Shown here: positions 36,113 to 45,492 of the stretch, piece after piece
Numbering within the stretch: position 1 is the first letter of the stretch
Layout of the letters: each line of letters starts with the position of its first letter
Assembly (NCBI GenBank): GCA_051747425.1
Contig: JBNJGD010000011.1
Coordinates: forward strand, 1-64,000
Source of the DNA: HTCC5015 sp051747425
GTDB taxonomy: Bacteria; Pseudomonadota; Gammaproteobacteria; HTCC5015
Reading direction: 5' to 3'
Length of the DNA: 64,000 bases
Notes under the pieces: generated by a model
Told to the model about the DNA's origin: nothing
Database searches by the model: none
What the model saw: the letters and a program-made list of their open reading frames with translations, nothing else
Program-made: the position numbers and the translations under genes

Positions 36113-36736
36113 ATGATCTACCTGGCCTCACAGTCGCCGCGGCGGCGGGAACTGCTTGCTCAAATCGGCGCGCCTTTCGAGGCCTTTGCCGTCGACATTG
36201 ATGAGACACCGGCGGCCTCTGAGTCCCCCGAATCACTGGTGATGCGTTTGGCACGGGAAAAAGCCCGTGCCGGCCGCTCCCTGTTGGTTGAGCGCGGGCA
36301 GCCTTTGTATCCGGTATTGGGCGCCGACACGGTCGTGGTGTGTGATGGCGAGGCACTGGGCAAACCGAGAGACCGGGACGATGGCCTGCGAATGCTCAAG
36401 CGTCTGTCGGGTCGCAGTCACCAGGTGCTGTCGGCGGTGGCTTTGGCGGGAGAGCAGGAGTGGTGCGAATGCGTGGCTACCCGCGTCCACTTTCGACCCA
36501 TTGAGCGTGTCGAGATGGAGCGCTACTGGGCTACCGGTGAGCCGCAGGACAAGGCGGGTGGCTACGGCATACAGGGGGCGGCGGCGGTTTTTGTTCGCGC
36601 CATTGAGGGCAGTTACTCTTCGGTGGTGGGGCTGCCGCTGTGCCAGACCGCTGAACTGTTGCGCCGGGCCGGAGTCGACTACTGGTGTTTCGCCGTCCCG
36701 GGTGAAACCCAAACAACGCCGGAGGACGCTCGGTGA
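36113..36736 (+). CDS. Maf/YhdE nucleoside triphosphate pyrophosphatase
   Basis: Maf proteins hydrolyse dTTP, UTP and modified nucleotides to monophosphates. The 207-residue product begins MIYLASQSPRRRELLAQIG and contains LGADTVVVCDGEALGKPRD with the catalytic aspartate, and SYSSVVGLPLCQTAELLRR. The YhdE subtype is inferred from its adjacency to rng, as in E. coli and Pseudomonas. The stop overlaps the rng GTG. mreBCD, which usually precede it, are absent here. Confidence 0.93.
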   Translation: MIYLASQSPRRRELLAQIGAPFEAFAVDIDETPAASESPESLVMRLAREKARAGRSLLVERGQPLYPVLGADTVVVCDGEALGKPRDRDDGLRMLKRLSGRSHQVLSAVALAGEQEWCECVATRVHFRPIERVEMERYWATGEPQDKAGGYGIQGAAAVFVRAIEGSYSSVVGLPLCQTAELLRRAGVDYWCFAVPGETQTTPEDAR

Positions 36737-38208
36737 GTGAAGAGATTCTGATCAATGTATCGCCCCAGGAAACCCGGGTCGCGGTGCTTGAAAACGGCGT
36801 GCTCCAGGAGGTCTACCTTGAGCGCAGTCACGAGCAGAGCGTGGTCAACAACCTCTATGTGGGCCGCGTGGCGCGAATTATGCCCGGTATGGAGGCGGCC
36901 TTTGTGGATATCGGCCTCGAGCGGGCGGCTTTTTTGCATGTCGCGGATATCATCCAGGCCCAGGTGCCCGCCAGCGAAGGCCAGGAGGCCCGGCGCAAGA
37001 AAATTACCGAGGTGTTGCGCGAGGGTCAGAGTCTGCTCGTTCAGGTGGTCAAGGAGCCCCTGGGCACCAAGGGCGCGCGCCTGACTACCCAGATTACCGT
37101 GGCGTCGCGCTTTCTGGTGCTGATGCCCAGAGACAAAAGCATCGGTATCTCGGCCAAGATCGAGAACGAGAGCGAGCGCGATCGTCTGCGCGGGCTGATG
37201 GACTCGCTGTTTCCGGAGGACCAGTTGAGCGCCGGTTATATCGTTCGCACGGTGGCCGATGGCGCCAGTGAAACCGACTTTCTCAAAGACGCCCGCTTTC
37301 TCGGCCGCCTTTGGCAAGCCATTGATCAGCGGGTTCAGGAGGCCGGCAACGGAGAGCTGGTACACCAGGATTTGCCCCTTGAAAGGCGGGTGTTGCGGGA
37401 TATGGCCGGGGTCAGCCTGGATCGCATTCGGGTCGATGACGCCGATGCCTTCCAGCGCATGTGCCACTTTGCCGAAAAGTATGTGCCCGATGTGACCCGT
37501 TTGCTCGAACTCTATCAGGCCGACCGCCCGATCTTTGATCTCTACGGCGTGGAGGATGAGTTGCAGCGGGCGCTGGAGCGCAAGGTGATGCTCAAGTCCG
37601 GTGGTTACCTGATTATCGACCAGACCGAAGCCATGACCACCATCGATGTCAACACCGGCTCGTTTGTCGGCCATCGCAATCTGGAGGAAACCACCTTTCG
37701 CACCAATCTCGAGGCGGCGCAGACCATTGCCCGACAGCTTCGCTTGCGCAACCTCGGCGGCATTATCATTATTGATTTCATCGATATGATTGACGCCGAT
37801 CACCGACGCCAGGTCCTGCGCGCCCTCGAGCGGGCACTGGAAAAGGATCACGCTCGCACCCATGTCTGTGGCGTCTCCGAACTCGGTCTCGTGGAGATGA
37901 CTCGCAAGCGCACTCGCGAGAGTCTGGAGCATGTTCTTTGTGAGCCCTGTGGCGCCTGCGGCGGAAGTGGTTCAGTCAAGACAGCCGAGGCGGTTTGCTA
38001 CGAAATCTTTCGCGAAATATTGCGGTTGAGCCGGACTTTCGATGCCCAGCAAGAGTTGTTGGTGCTGGCCAACCAGTCGGTGGTGGACCTGCTGACCGAC
38101 GAGTTGCGCGACGCCCTGGCCGAGCTCTCCGAGGAGGCCAATGTGCCCATCAAGTTTCAGGTGGAAACTCTCTACAATCAGGAGCAATACGATGTCGTTA
38201 TGCTCTAG
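36733..38208 (+). CDS. rng: Ribonuclease G
   Basis: RNase G is an endoribonuclease maturing the 5' end of 16S rRNA and degrading some mRNAs. The 491-residue product has an S1 domain at about residues 35-125, catalytic aspartates D305 (TIDVNTGSF) and D348 (IIIDFIDM), and the zinc-link cysteines C403 and C406 in CEPCGACGG. It lacks the long C-terminal scaffold of RNase E. It starts at GTG overlapping the maf stop (GTGA). Confidence 0.97.
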   Translation: MSEEILINVSPQETRVAVLENGVLQEVYLERSHEQSVVNNLYVGRVARIMPGMEAAFVDIGLERAAFLHVADIIQAQVPASEGQEARRKKITEVLREGQSLLVQVVKEPLGTKGARLTTQITVASRFLVLMPRDKSIGISAKIENESERDRLRGLMDSLFPEDQLSAGYIVRTVADGASETDFLKDARFLGRLWQAIDQRVQEAGNGELVHQDLPLERRVLRDMAGVSLDRIRVDDADAFQRMCHFAEKYVPDVTRLLELYQADRPIFDLYGVEDELQRALERKVMLKSGGYLIIDQTEAMTTIDVNTGSFVGHRNLEETTFRTNLEAAQTIARQLRLRNLGGIIIIDFIDMIDADHRRQVLRALERALEKDHARTHVCGVSELGLVEMTRKRTRESLEHVLCEPCGACGGSGSVKTAEAVCYEIFREILRLSRTFDAQQELLVLANQSVVDLLTDELRDALAELSEEANVPIKFQVETLYNQEQYDVVML

Positions 38209-38220
38209 CTCAAGGTGGTC

Positions 38221-41200
38221 ATGTCCCGCCCGCGTCTGATTTGGCTTGCACTGCGCCGCTATCTCGTCCTGGCGGTGGCCACCGCCCTGGTGCTGTTGGT
38301 GGCGTTGCAGGGGCTGCTGCGCCTGGCGTTGCCTCTGGCATCCGAGCAGCGCGCCCGGATTGAGAGTGAGTTAAGTGCGCTGTTACAGCACCCCGTAACC
38401 ATTGAGAGAATCGATACGCACTGGGAGCGTTTTGTCCCGTATATCGATGTTGTCGGGCTGCGCCTCGAGGGCGATGCCGGCGACCAGCGTATTGAGCGCC
38501 TGTCGGTGGGTTTTGATCCGGTCGATATGCTGCGCTCGCGGCACTGGGCCCCCAGTCACCTATCCGTTAGCGGCCTCAATGTGGAGGCCGACTACCATCC
38601 CGAGAAGGGTTACAGTTTGCCGGGCTTCTCGCCTCGGAGTGGCGGTCAAATGCCCGAACTTCAGTGGGATGTTATTACCCGTCACAAGCATATAGTCATT
38701 GAGGATGCCGGTGTGCTCGTACGCAACCGTAGCAATGGCAAAACCCGGGCGATTGACGATCTGAGTCTGGCCATGAGCACTGGTGGCAATGGTTACGACG
38801 GGTACTTGCGCTGGCGGGAGCCGGAGGCACTGGTGTCACGCTCCATTGTCGATTTTGAACTCTCCGGACAGCTTATGAATCCCGCTAGCTGGAAGGGGGG
38901 GGTGCACCTGGATATTCCCCGGCTGGATATCGACGAAATGAAAGATTTTGTCCCCGTCGCTCGCCGGGTGGAGCGCGGGCATTTGGCGTTGACGGCCGAT
39001 ATCGATCTCGCCGGGGAGCGCCACGCCACGGGAAGTGGCCAGATCGACCTCGATGTGACACTGGCTCGGGGCGGGCGTTTTATCTGGCAAACACCGCTGG
39101 CCCTGAAGCAGGGAGAGAAGGGAGAGACTCGTCTGGAGGTGATTAATGCCCTGAGAGTGGACGGCTCGGAACGACAATTGTTGAGTGGTCTGTACGCGGC
39201 GGTACTCCCTGATGAACAGCGCGTTGAGGCGGGGTTTGAGCGGCTCGATGTCTCGGCCGCTGCCGGCTTTGTCGCCACAGCCCGATTATTGCCCGGGGCC
39301 TGGCTGGAACGGCTCGCTAAGGCGGCTCCCGAAGGCGGTGTGGAGTCAGGGCGTTGGCAGTGGCAACCTGGTGAGGGCTGGGCGGCCAGAGGCACTCTGT
39401 TTGACTTTGCCAGCCGCCCGGCTGGGCCTCTCCCCGGGTTCTCGCGCACCGATGTGGCGTTTTCCGGTCGCGACGGGCACTGGCAATTTGATATCAATGA
39501 AGACGACTGGCAAGTCGATTCCGGCGGACTTTTTCTCGAACCGCTGGAATTCAGGCGGTTTGTCGGCACCGTACTCCTGAAGCGCGAAGATAAGGGCTGG
39601 TCGGTGTCGGCGCCGGCAGTGGATGTGGTGACGCCGGATCTCAGTGCCCGCGCTCGTCTGGGTCTGGCCTTCCCCGCCGGGCAGGTGCCGGAGCTGAATT
39701 TGTACGCCACGGTGGAGAATGCCGATGTTTCCGCTGTTCCCCGCTATATGCCCATGCGGGCACTCAAGACCGAAGGCACAAAAAACTGGATCAAAAATGC
39801 CTTTGTCGAGGGGCGGGTCAAGCGGGGCGATGTTCATATTGAGGGGCCCCTCGATGCTCTGTTTGAGGCAGATTCCATCTTTCGCATATCGGCCCAGGTC
39901 GAGGACGCGACATTGCACTATCTGGACGCCTGGCCGGATATTCAAAACATCGATGCCCGGTTTGAAATGTTGGGCCCGAAGATGGTGGTGGATGCGAGTT
40001 CTGCAGAAGTGGGCGAGCTTAAACCACAACGCGTGTACGCCGAGATTGAGGATTTTCGCCGCAGCTCCCTGGCGTTGACTTTGGAAGCTCCCCACACTCC
40101 GCTCTCGGCGATCTTCAACTATGTGCGCAAGAGTGGCCTGGACCGCTTTGACGGGCCGGTGGCGGATATATTTCGCCCCAGCGGTCACGCCGATGTCTAT
40201 CTTGATTTTTACAAGCGCCTGTCTCGCCGGCACTACAGCGAAGAGCAGCGCAAAGCCACATTCTCTGGCGCGTTGCGACTCCACGATGTCGGGCTCGACT
40301 TGAAAGAGTGGCAGCTGGATTTTACCGGCCTGGACGGCGAGATTCACTTCAGCGAGCAAGAGATTCGCTCGGAAAAAATCGGCGGGCAACTCAATGGCCA
40401 GGATTTTGAGGCCAACTTTCGCACCGATCAGGGCGAGGATCCCGGGAATCCGGGCCGTGCACGGGTGTCGCTGGCGGCCGATCTTTCGGCGGCCAATGTT
40501 CTGGGCGATCGACTGCCCTGGCTGACTCGTCACCTTGGCGGTCGCAGCCGCTGGGACTTGTCCCTGGACTTCCCCATGGGGGGCGAACAATCCCCGCCAC
40601 ACTTGAAGGCCACCACCGACGGCAAGGGGTTGACGGTGAGTTTGCCCGCCCCACTCTACAAGGCCGCAGATCACGCCGATGATCTGGCTTTGGAAGTGGT
40701 TTTTGGCGGCGACGGGCCGGATCTGAGTTTGACCAGCGATAGCGGGTTGCGCGGCCGCTTTCTGTTTGCTCCGGGGGAACCGGTCCGAGGGGCATTGCAC
40801 TATCGCCGGGGCGAGGCCCGCATCAAACCGGAACCAGGGTTGCAGGTCGTCGCCGCCACCGAACGCCTCGATGTAGAACCCTGGCTCAAGCTGTTTGATA
40901 ACGGTGTTGAGCAGTCGGGGGCAGCGCCCGGGGTCAACATCGACTTGCGCAGCGATCAAGTGTCTTATCGCGGCTATCGCTTGCAGGGGGTGGATGCTCT
41001 GGTGAGGCCCCGTGCGCGTTTCTGGCGGCTCTATGTCAATGCCGACGGTGTCAGCGGTCGTGCAGACATACCGCACCGCGCCGGTTCACCCTACGACATC
41101 CGCCTGCAGAAGCTGGATCTGGGACGCGTGATGGACAGCCAGCCGCCCGGCGTGGGGGGCGATGTGGTCGATCCCGGCACGCTGCCCTCCATGGCGGTAT

Positions 41201-42087
41201 CAATTGATGATTTTGTCTTTGGGCAGCGGCAATTGCAGAACCTCCGCTTTAAAGTGGAGGCGGGCGATCGGGGTTTGCGTATTCCCGAAATGTCAGTTGA
41301 TGATGAGGCGCTGGCCGTTGAGGGCAGTGCCCGCTGGTGGCTGGCCGGCGGCGAACCGCGCTCGAGCGTGGACTTTGAGCTCAAAACCGATGATGCCGGG
41401 CTCGCCATGGAGCGATTGGGGCTCGCCGGTGTGGTGCGAGAGGGCCGTGGCCAGGTGGCGGGAGAGCTGCACTGGGATGGGCCGCTTTACGCGGTCGACA
41501 AGCGCAGCCTTGCGGGCCGGGTTCATGGTGCTTTGAGTGATGGCGAGTTTCTTTCGGTGACATCCAATACGGCCAAGCTGGTTGGTCTTTTGAGCATCCA
41601 GGCTTTGCCCCAGCGACTGGCACTGGATTTCAGCGATGTTTCGGGCAAGGGGCTGCGCTTCAAGACGGCCACCGGCCGGGCAACTCTGGACAGCGGGATT
41701 ATTACTCTGGAGAGTAGTGAGGTTGATGCCAACTTTGGCACTATTGCCCTGCAGGGCCGCACCGACCTGGTTCAGCAGGAAGTCGATCAGGTGGCCGTTG
41801 TCACCCCCGATGTTTCCAATGTGCTGCCGGTTACGGCGGGCGTGGTGGGCGGCGTTCCCGGGCTGATCGGCGCTGTAGTGGTAGATCGCCTGATCAAAAT
41901 TATGGGTGGTGATACCGATCGCATCGCCCAGGTTCGCTATCACATTCGCGGCCCGTGGGGGAATCCCGAAGTGGAACGGACCCGGGTCAAACGCATCAAG
42001 GACTTGAGTGAAGAAGAGCTTCGCCAACGGGCTGAGGAAATCGCCCGCAAGCTGGAGCGTCAACAGGTCGAGGAGAGTGCCCAATGA
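38221..42087 (+). CDS. yhdP: AsmA-family envelope protein YhdP
   Basis: YhdP belongs to the AsmA-like bridge proteins implicated in phospholipid transport from inner to outer membrane. The 1288-residue product has one N-terminal membrane helix (YLVLAVATALVLLVALQGLL), then a very long beta-rich periplasmic part and a basic, charged C-terminal tail (EEELRQRAEEIARKLERQ). E. coli YhdP is 1266 residues. I chose ATG 38221; an upstream GTG at 38215 adds two residues. The first four bases of the next gene overlap its end. Confidence 0.93.
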   Translation: MSRPRLIWLALRRYLVLAVATALVLLVALQGLLRLALPLASEQRARIESELSALLQHPVTIERIDTHWERFVPYIDVVGLRLEGDAGDQRIERLSVGFDPVDMLRSRHWAPSHLSVSGLNVEADYHPEKGYSLPGFSPRSGGQMPELQWDVITRHKHIVIEDAGVLVRNRSNGKTRAIDDLSLAMSTGGNGYDGYLRWREPEALVSRSIVDFELSGQLMNPASWKGGVHLDIPRLDIDEMKDFVPVARRVERGHLALTADIDLAGERHATGSGQIDLDVTLARGGRFIWQTPLALKQGEKGETRLEVINALRVDGSERQLLSGLYAAVLPDEQRVEAGFERLDVSAAAGFVATARLLPGAWLERLAKAAPEGGVESGRWQWQPGEGWAARGTLFDFASRPAGPLPGFSRTDVAFSGRDGHWQFDINEDDWQVDSGGLFLEPLEFRRFVGTVLLKREDKGWSVSAPAVDVVTPDLSARARLGLAFPAGQVPELNLYATVENADVSAVPRYMPMRALKTEGTKNWIKNAFVEGRVKRGDVHIEGPLDALFEADSIFRISAQVEDATLHYLDAWPDIQNIDARFEMLGPKMVVDASSAEVGELKPQRVYAEIEDFRRSSLALTLEAPHTPLSAIFNYVRKSGLDRFDGPVADIFRPSGHADVYLDFYKRLSRRHYSEEQRKATFSGALRLHDVGLDLKEWQLDFTGLDGEIHFSEQEIRSEKIGGQLNGQDFEANFRTDQGEDPGNPGRARVSLAADLSAANVLGDRLPWLTRHLGGRSRWDLSLDFPMGGEQSPPHLKATTDGKGLTVSLPAPLYKAADHADDLALEVVFGGDGPDLSLTSDSGLRGRFLFAPGEPVRGALHYRRGEARIKPEPGLQVVAATERLDVEPWLKLFDNGVEQSGAAPGVNIDLRSDQVSYRGYRLQGVDALVRPRARFWRLYVNADGVSGRADIPHRAGSPYDIRLQKLDLGRVMDSQPPGVGGDVVDPGTLPSMAVSIDDFVFGQRQLQNLRFKVEAGDRGLRIPEMSVDDEALAVEGSARWWLAGGEPRSSVDFELKTDDAGLAMERLGLAGVVREGRGQVAGELHWDGPLYAVDKRSLAGRVHGALSDGEFLSVTSNTAKLVGLLSIQALPQRLALDFSDVSGKGLRFKTATGRATLDSGIITLESSEVDANFGTIALQGRTDLVQQEVDQVAVVTPDVSNVLPVTAGVVGGVPGLIGAVVVDRLIKIMGGDTDRIAQVRYHIRGPWGNPEVERTRVKRIKDLSEEELRQRAEEIARKLERQQVEESAQ

Positions 42088-42449
42088 AATTCCTGGCAAG
42101 CCAATGTTCCGTGGTAATGCTGCTTTGTTTGGCGCTGGTGCCACTACCGCTGCTCTCCGCCGAGGGCGAGCGGGTGCTCTCCCGGGACAGTTGGGAGCGC
42201 CCCCGCAGTGCCTCCATGGTCAGTCAATTGCCGGCAGTGCGCAGTGCCGTTGCCACCTGGAGTGAGGCACCGCGTACCCGTCGAATTCATTTGAACTACC
42301 CGGGCGGTGAAAGCGGCAACCTTTGGGCACTGGAGCTTCGCGACTGGTTGGTGGCCCTGGGCATTCCCGGCGAAGCGATTGTGCTCAATTCCGGCGTTTC
42401 CGATGCCAATCAATTGGCCATTCAGGTCGAAAGGGGAGTGAGCCCATGA
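42084..42449 (+). CDS. Small exported protein between yhdP and the amidase
   Basis: I do not recognise this 121-residue protein. It has a signal peptide (MKFLASQCSVVMLLCLALVP, cleavage probably after LLSA at about 26) and a basic, compact mature part with IHLNYPGGESGNLWALELRD and ALGIPGEAIVLNSG. This pattern of a helix followed by a strand suggests a small alpha/beta fold, possibly distantly OmpA-like. It overlaps yhdP by four bases and the amidase gene by four bases, so it is translationally coupled on both sides and probably acts with envelope genes. Confidence 0.8.
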   Translation: MKFLASQCSVVMLLCLALVPLPLLSAEGERVLSRDSWERPRSASMVSQLPAVRSAVATWSEAPRTRRIHLNYPGGESGNLWALELRDWLVALGIPGEAIVLNSGVSDANQLAIQVERGVSP

Positions 42450-43303
42450 GCAAGCAAGACAAGCACGGCGACCCGTCGCCGCAAATCGCCTGCATTCAAA
42501 TGACAACGGGGCGAGATGTGGCCGCCAACCTCGCCACTGCCGAGCGCCTGGTGGCGCAGGCTGCCGAGTCGGGAGCATCGATGGCCGTCCTGCCGGAGAC
42601 CTTCGCCTTTATGGGGGACGATATGACCCAGCAGTTTGGCGTGGCGGAAGACATGGGGGATGGCCCCATTCAGCACAAGGTCTCCGATTGGGCCCGCCAG
42701 TATGGCGTCTGGATTGTCGCCGGCACCATTCCCATGCGGCACCAGTCCAACCGCGAGCGGGTGCGTGCAGCCTGCCTGATCTACGACGACAGCGGACGCT
42801 GTCAGGGACGCTACGACAAGGTGCACTTGTTTGATGTCGAATTGCCCGGTGGTGGAGAGTCCTACAAGGAGTCGTCGGTGTTTTTGCCCGGTGACGAGCT
42901 GGCAGTTCTTGAGACGCCCCTGGGCCGTATGGGTGTGTCGGTTTGCTATGACTTGCGCTTTCCCGAGATGTTTCGAGCACAGCTGGATATGGGCATGGAG
43001 TTCTGTGTGGTGCCCTCGGCCTTTACCCAGGCGACCGGCCGCGCTCACTGGCATACCCTGTTGCGGGCCCGGGCGGTGGAAAACCTCTGCTATGTTGCCG
43101 CCGCCGCCCAGGTGGGGGATCACGGCAGTGGACGGCGAACTTATGGCCACAGCCTGATTCTGGATCCCTGGGGTGAGATTCTGGCCGAGCGCGATGAGGG
43201 CGAGGGCGTTGTTCTTGCCGCCCTCGATATGGAACACCAGCGCAGGACCCGGGCGGCGTTTCCCGCGCTTCAGCACCGTCGCATCAAAAGCCGCCAGTCC
43301 TGA
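42446..43303 (+). CDS. Carbon-nitrogen hydrolase (Nit/YbeM-type amidase)
   Basis: The 285-residue cytoplasmic enzyme belongs to the nitrilase superfamily, with the triad E in AVLPETFAFM, K in RYDKVHLFDVEL and C in GVSVCYDLRFPEMF. The FDVELPGG and HLFD features fit the Nit1/YbeM branch, which hydrolyses deaminated glutathione. That substrate is inferred from family resemblance. The ATG overlaps the preceding stop (ATGA). yhdP-nit-tldD is a conserved order in Pseudomonas. Confidence 0.9.
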   Translation: MSKQDKHGDPSPQIACIQMTTGRDVAANLATAERLVAQAAESGASMAVLPETFAFMGDDMTQQFGVAEDMGDGPIQHKVSDWARQYGVWIVAGTIPMRHQSNRERVRAACLIYDDSGRCQGRYDKVHLFDVELPGGGESYKESSVFLPGDELAVLETPLGRMGVSVCYDLRFPEMFRAQLDMGMEFCVVPSAFTQATGRAHWHTLLRARAVENLCYVAAAAQVGDHGSGRRTYGHSLILDPWGEILAERDEGEGVVLAALDMEHQRRTRAAFPALQHRRIKSRQS

Positions 43304-43360
43304 CCGGTGGTCTTGGGGTGCGTGTTATCATGAGACTTTGCCTCACTGTGTAACCGACTC

Positions 43361-44797
43361 ATGACACTGATTGAAACCGCGCAACGACAATTGCTCGATA
43401 CCGCCGAACTCAAGGCCTCCCACCTGGAGTCGGTGCTGGGCCAACTGGCTCAGCGCCGACTGGACTACGCCGACCTGTATTTTCAGCATTGCGCCGCCGA
43501 GGGCTGGAGCCTGGAGGACGGTGTAGTAAAGGAAGGCAGTTTGCGCATTGAGCAGGGAGTGGGGGTTCGCGCCATTGCCGGTGAGCAGACCGGTTTCGCC
43601 TATTCCGATGACTTGCGATTGCCGGCACTGGAGTCCGCTGCGCGCTCCGCCCGGGCCATTGCGGCCTCGGGCCGTACCGCCGTTCAGCCGTTGATGGGCG
43701 GCCACCAACCGTCGCCGCTCTATCGTGGCGACAATCCCCTGCAGTCCCTGGGGGATGCCGACAAGGTCGACTTGCTGCAACGGGCCGACGCGGCGGCCCG
43801 CGCTGTCGATCCACGGGTCTCCCAGGTCTTTGTCAGCCTGGCGGGCAAGCACGAGACGGTGATGGTCGCGGCCACAGACGGCACCTGGGGTGCCGATGTA
43901 CGGCCTCTGGTTCGCTTCAATGTGACGGTGATTGTCGAACAAAAGGGGCGTCGGGAGCAGGGCACCATGGGTGGCGGCGGCCGTCAGGGCTACGCCCTGT
44001 TCGGCGAGGACACCATCGAGGCCTACGCCCGCGAGGCGGTGCGCCAGGCGCTGGTCAACCTGGAGGCAGTCGATGCCCCGGCCGGCGCCATGCCGGTGGT
44101 ACTGGGTGCGGGTTGGCCGGGTATCCTGTTGCACGAGGCCGTCGGTCACGGTCTGGAGGGCGATTTCAACCGCAAGGGGACATCCAACTACGCCGGGAAA
44201 ATCGGTGAAAAGGTGGCTTCCCCGGCCTGCACCATCGTCGATGACGGCACCCTGCAGGATCGTCGCGGCTCATTGACCATGGATGATGAGGGTACGGCCA
44301 CAGAGCGTACCGTGCTGATCGAAAACGGCATTCTCAAGGGCTATATGCAGGACAAACACAACGCCCGCCTGATGGGAGTGGCCCCCACGGGTAACGGCCG
44401 TCGGGAGTCCTACGCCCACCTGCCCATGCCGCGCATGACCAATACCTATATGTTGCCGGGCCAGCACCAGCGAGAGGAGATCATCGCCTCGGTGGACAAG
44501 GGGCTCTACGCGGCCAACTTCGGCGGTGGCCAGGTGGACATCACCAGCGGACAATTCGTGTTCTCGGCCTCCGAGGCCTACCTGATTGAAAATGGCAAAA
44601 TCACCCGGCCGGTAAAGGGCGCCACGCTGATCGGCAACGGCTTCGACACCATGAACCAGGTCTCCATGGTCGGCGACGACTTCGCCCTCGACAGCGGCGT
44701 CGGCACCTGCGGCAAAGACGGCCAGAGCGTCCCCGTCGGCGTCGGCCAGCCCACCCTGAAAATCGACAGCATCACCGTAGGCGGCACCGCCACCTAG
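43361..44797 (+). CDS. tldD: Metalloprotease TldD
   Basis: TldD forms a heterodimeric protease with TldE/PmbA that processes microcin B17 and degrades CcdA in E. coli. The 478-residue product carries the zinc motif HEAVGH (H258, H262) in LHEAVGHGLEGDFNRKG. Its partner pmbA is at 49013, 4.2 kb away, rather than close by. TATCAT at 43326-43331 is a possible -10 of its own. A strong terminator follows at 44860-44890. Confidence 0.97.
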   Translation: MTLIETAQRQLLDTAELKASHLESVLGQLAQRRLDYADLYFQHCAAEGWSLEDGVVKEGSLRIEQGVGVRAIAGEQTGFAYSDDLRLPALESAARSARAIAASGRTAVQPLMGGHQPSPLYRGDNPLQSLGDADKVDLLQRADAAARAVDPRVSQVFVSLAGKHETVMVAATDGTWGADVRPLVRFNVTVIVEQKGRREQGTMGGGGRQGYALFGEDTIEAYAREAVRQALVNLEAVDAPAGAMPVVLGAGWPGILLHEAVGHGLEGDFNRKGTSNYAGKIGEKVASPACTIVDDGTLQDRRGSLTMDDEGTATERTVLIENGILKGYMQDKHNARLMGVAPTGNGRRESYAHLPMPRMTNTYMLPGQHQREEIIASVDKGLYAANFGGGQVDITSGQFVFSASEAYLIENGKITRPVKGATLIGNGFDTMNQVSMVGDDFALDSGVGTCGKDGQSVPVGVGQPTLKIDSITVGGTAT

Positions 44798-44831
44798 GGC
44801 AACCTGGATACTTCTGCCGAAAAAACACAGG

Positions 44832-44860
44832 GGCCACAGAGCTCACAGAGAGCACAGAGG
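44832..44860 (+). repeat. CACAGAG-type repeat element, left copy
   Basis: The 29-base element is built of three CACAGAG units spaced by two bases (period 9), preceded by GGC. It matches the element at 45507-45535 in inverted orientation at 27 of 29 positions. The two copies flank the lipoprotein gene at 44903-45364. Its final bases merge into the tldD terminator stem. Confidence 0.85.
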
Positions 44861-44890
44861 GTCTTGGGTTAATCAACCCAAGACCTTTTT
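44860..44890 (+). terminator. Intrinsic terminator of the tldD operon
   Basis: GGTCTTGGGTT (44860-44870) pairs perfectly with AACCCAAGACC (44875-44885) across an AATC loop and is followed by TTTTT. It acts on plus-strand transcription. The minus-strand reading has no T run, so it is probably not an efficient terminator for the convergent lipoprotein gene. Confidence 0.9.
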
Positions 44891-44902
44891 AGTGAGGTGG
44901 GC

Positions 44903-45364
44903 CTAGCGGGCGAACAGCGAATACTCGACAGTGGCTTTGTCGTCAACGCCATTGAGATTGGGCGCTGTGTTGCCATAGTCGGTGTTTTCAATGATTAAGT
45001 AATAGCGGCCCTCTTCCAGCTTTCTCCATTCCGATTTGTATTCAGAAGCCAGTGGGGCGATCGAAAGGTCCTGATAAAAATTGAAACTGGTCGTAGTTAA
45101 TTGGCCATTAGCGACAGCCGTTTCCCAGGTGTTATAGGCTTGCTGGCCCAACATGTAAATTTCGATGCTGGGCCCATCTATCAGCCTTGCCTCAAGCTGG
45201 ATGGCCGCTGAACGCTCCAGCGTAAAATCGATAGCGACATATCGGTCCTCGCTTATAACCTCAACATCAGAGCTTATGGTTTGGGTGTCTTCAGAGCTGG
45301 AACTGTCGCTGTCGCAACCCAAAAGGGCGAAAGAGGCCAGAGCGATCACCAAGTGTTTCTTCAT
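44903..45364 (-). CDS. Hypothetical lipoprotein, accessory segment
   Basis: I do not recognise this 153-residue protein. It has a lipoprotein signal MKKHLVIALASFALLGC (C17), then a serine/aspartate-rich linker (DSDSSSSEDTQTISSD) and a folded part with VAIDFTLERSAAIQLEARLI, ending RYYLIIENTDYG and ATVEYSLFAR. The strand pattern suggests a small beta-sandwich, resembling PPC-type domains. The residue after the lipid cysteine is aspartate, the classic inner-membrane retention signal in E. coli. AAAAGGAAAACAAT upstream is its binding site. The DNA is AT-richer than its neighbours. Confidence 0.8.
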   Translation of the reverse strand: MKKHLVIALASFALLGCDSDSSSSEDTQTISSDVEVISEDRYVAIDFTLERSAAIQLEARLIDGPSIEIYMLGQQAYNTWETAVANGQLTTTSFNFYQDLSIAPLASEYKSEWRKLEEGRYYLIIENTDYGNTAPNLNGVDDKATVEYSLFAR

Positions 45365-45492
45365 ATTGTTTTCCTTTTATTGTATGTTTTTCCAAACTGA
45401 CAAAGGCATCGTATCCCTTTTATCAATTGGGTGAAATGATGTGGAGTTGTGGCGCTCACGAACAGTGTTGCTAAAAGGGCTCACTTCATTCC

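Noticed and set aside
44860..44890. tldD terminator acting also on the convergent lipoprotein gene
   Set aside because: Read on the minus strand the stem is followed by CCTCTGTG rather than T residues, so it is scored only for the plus strand.
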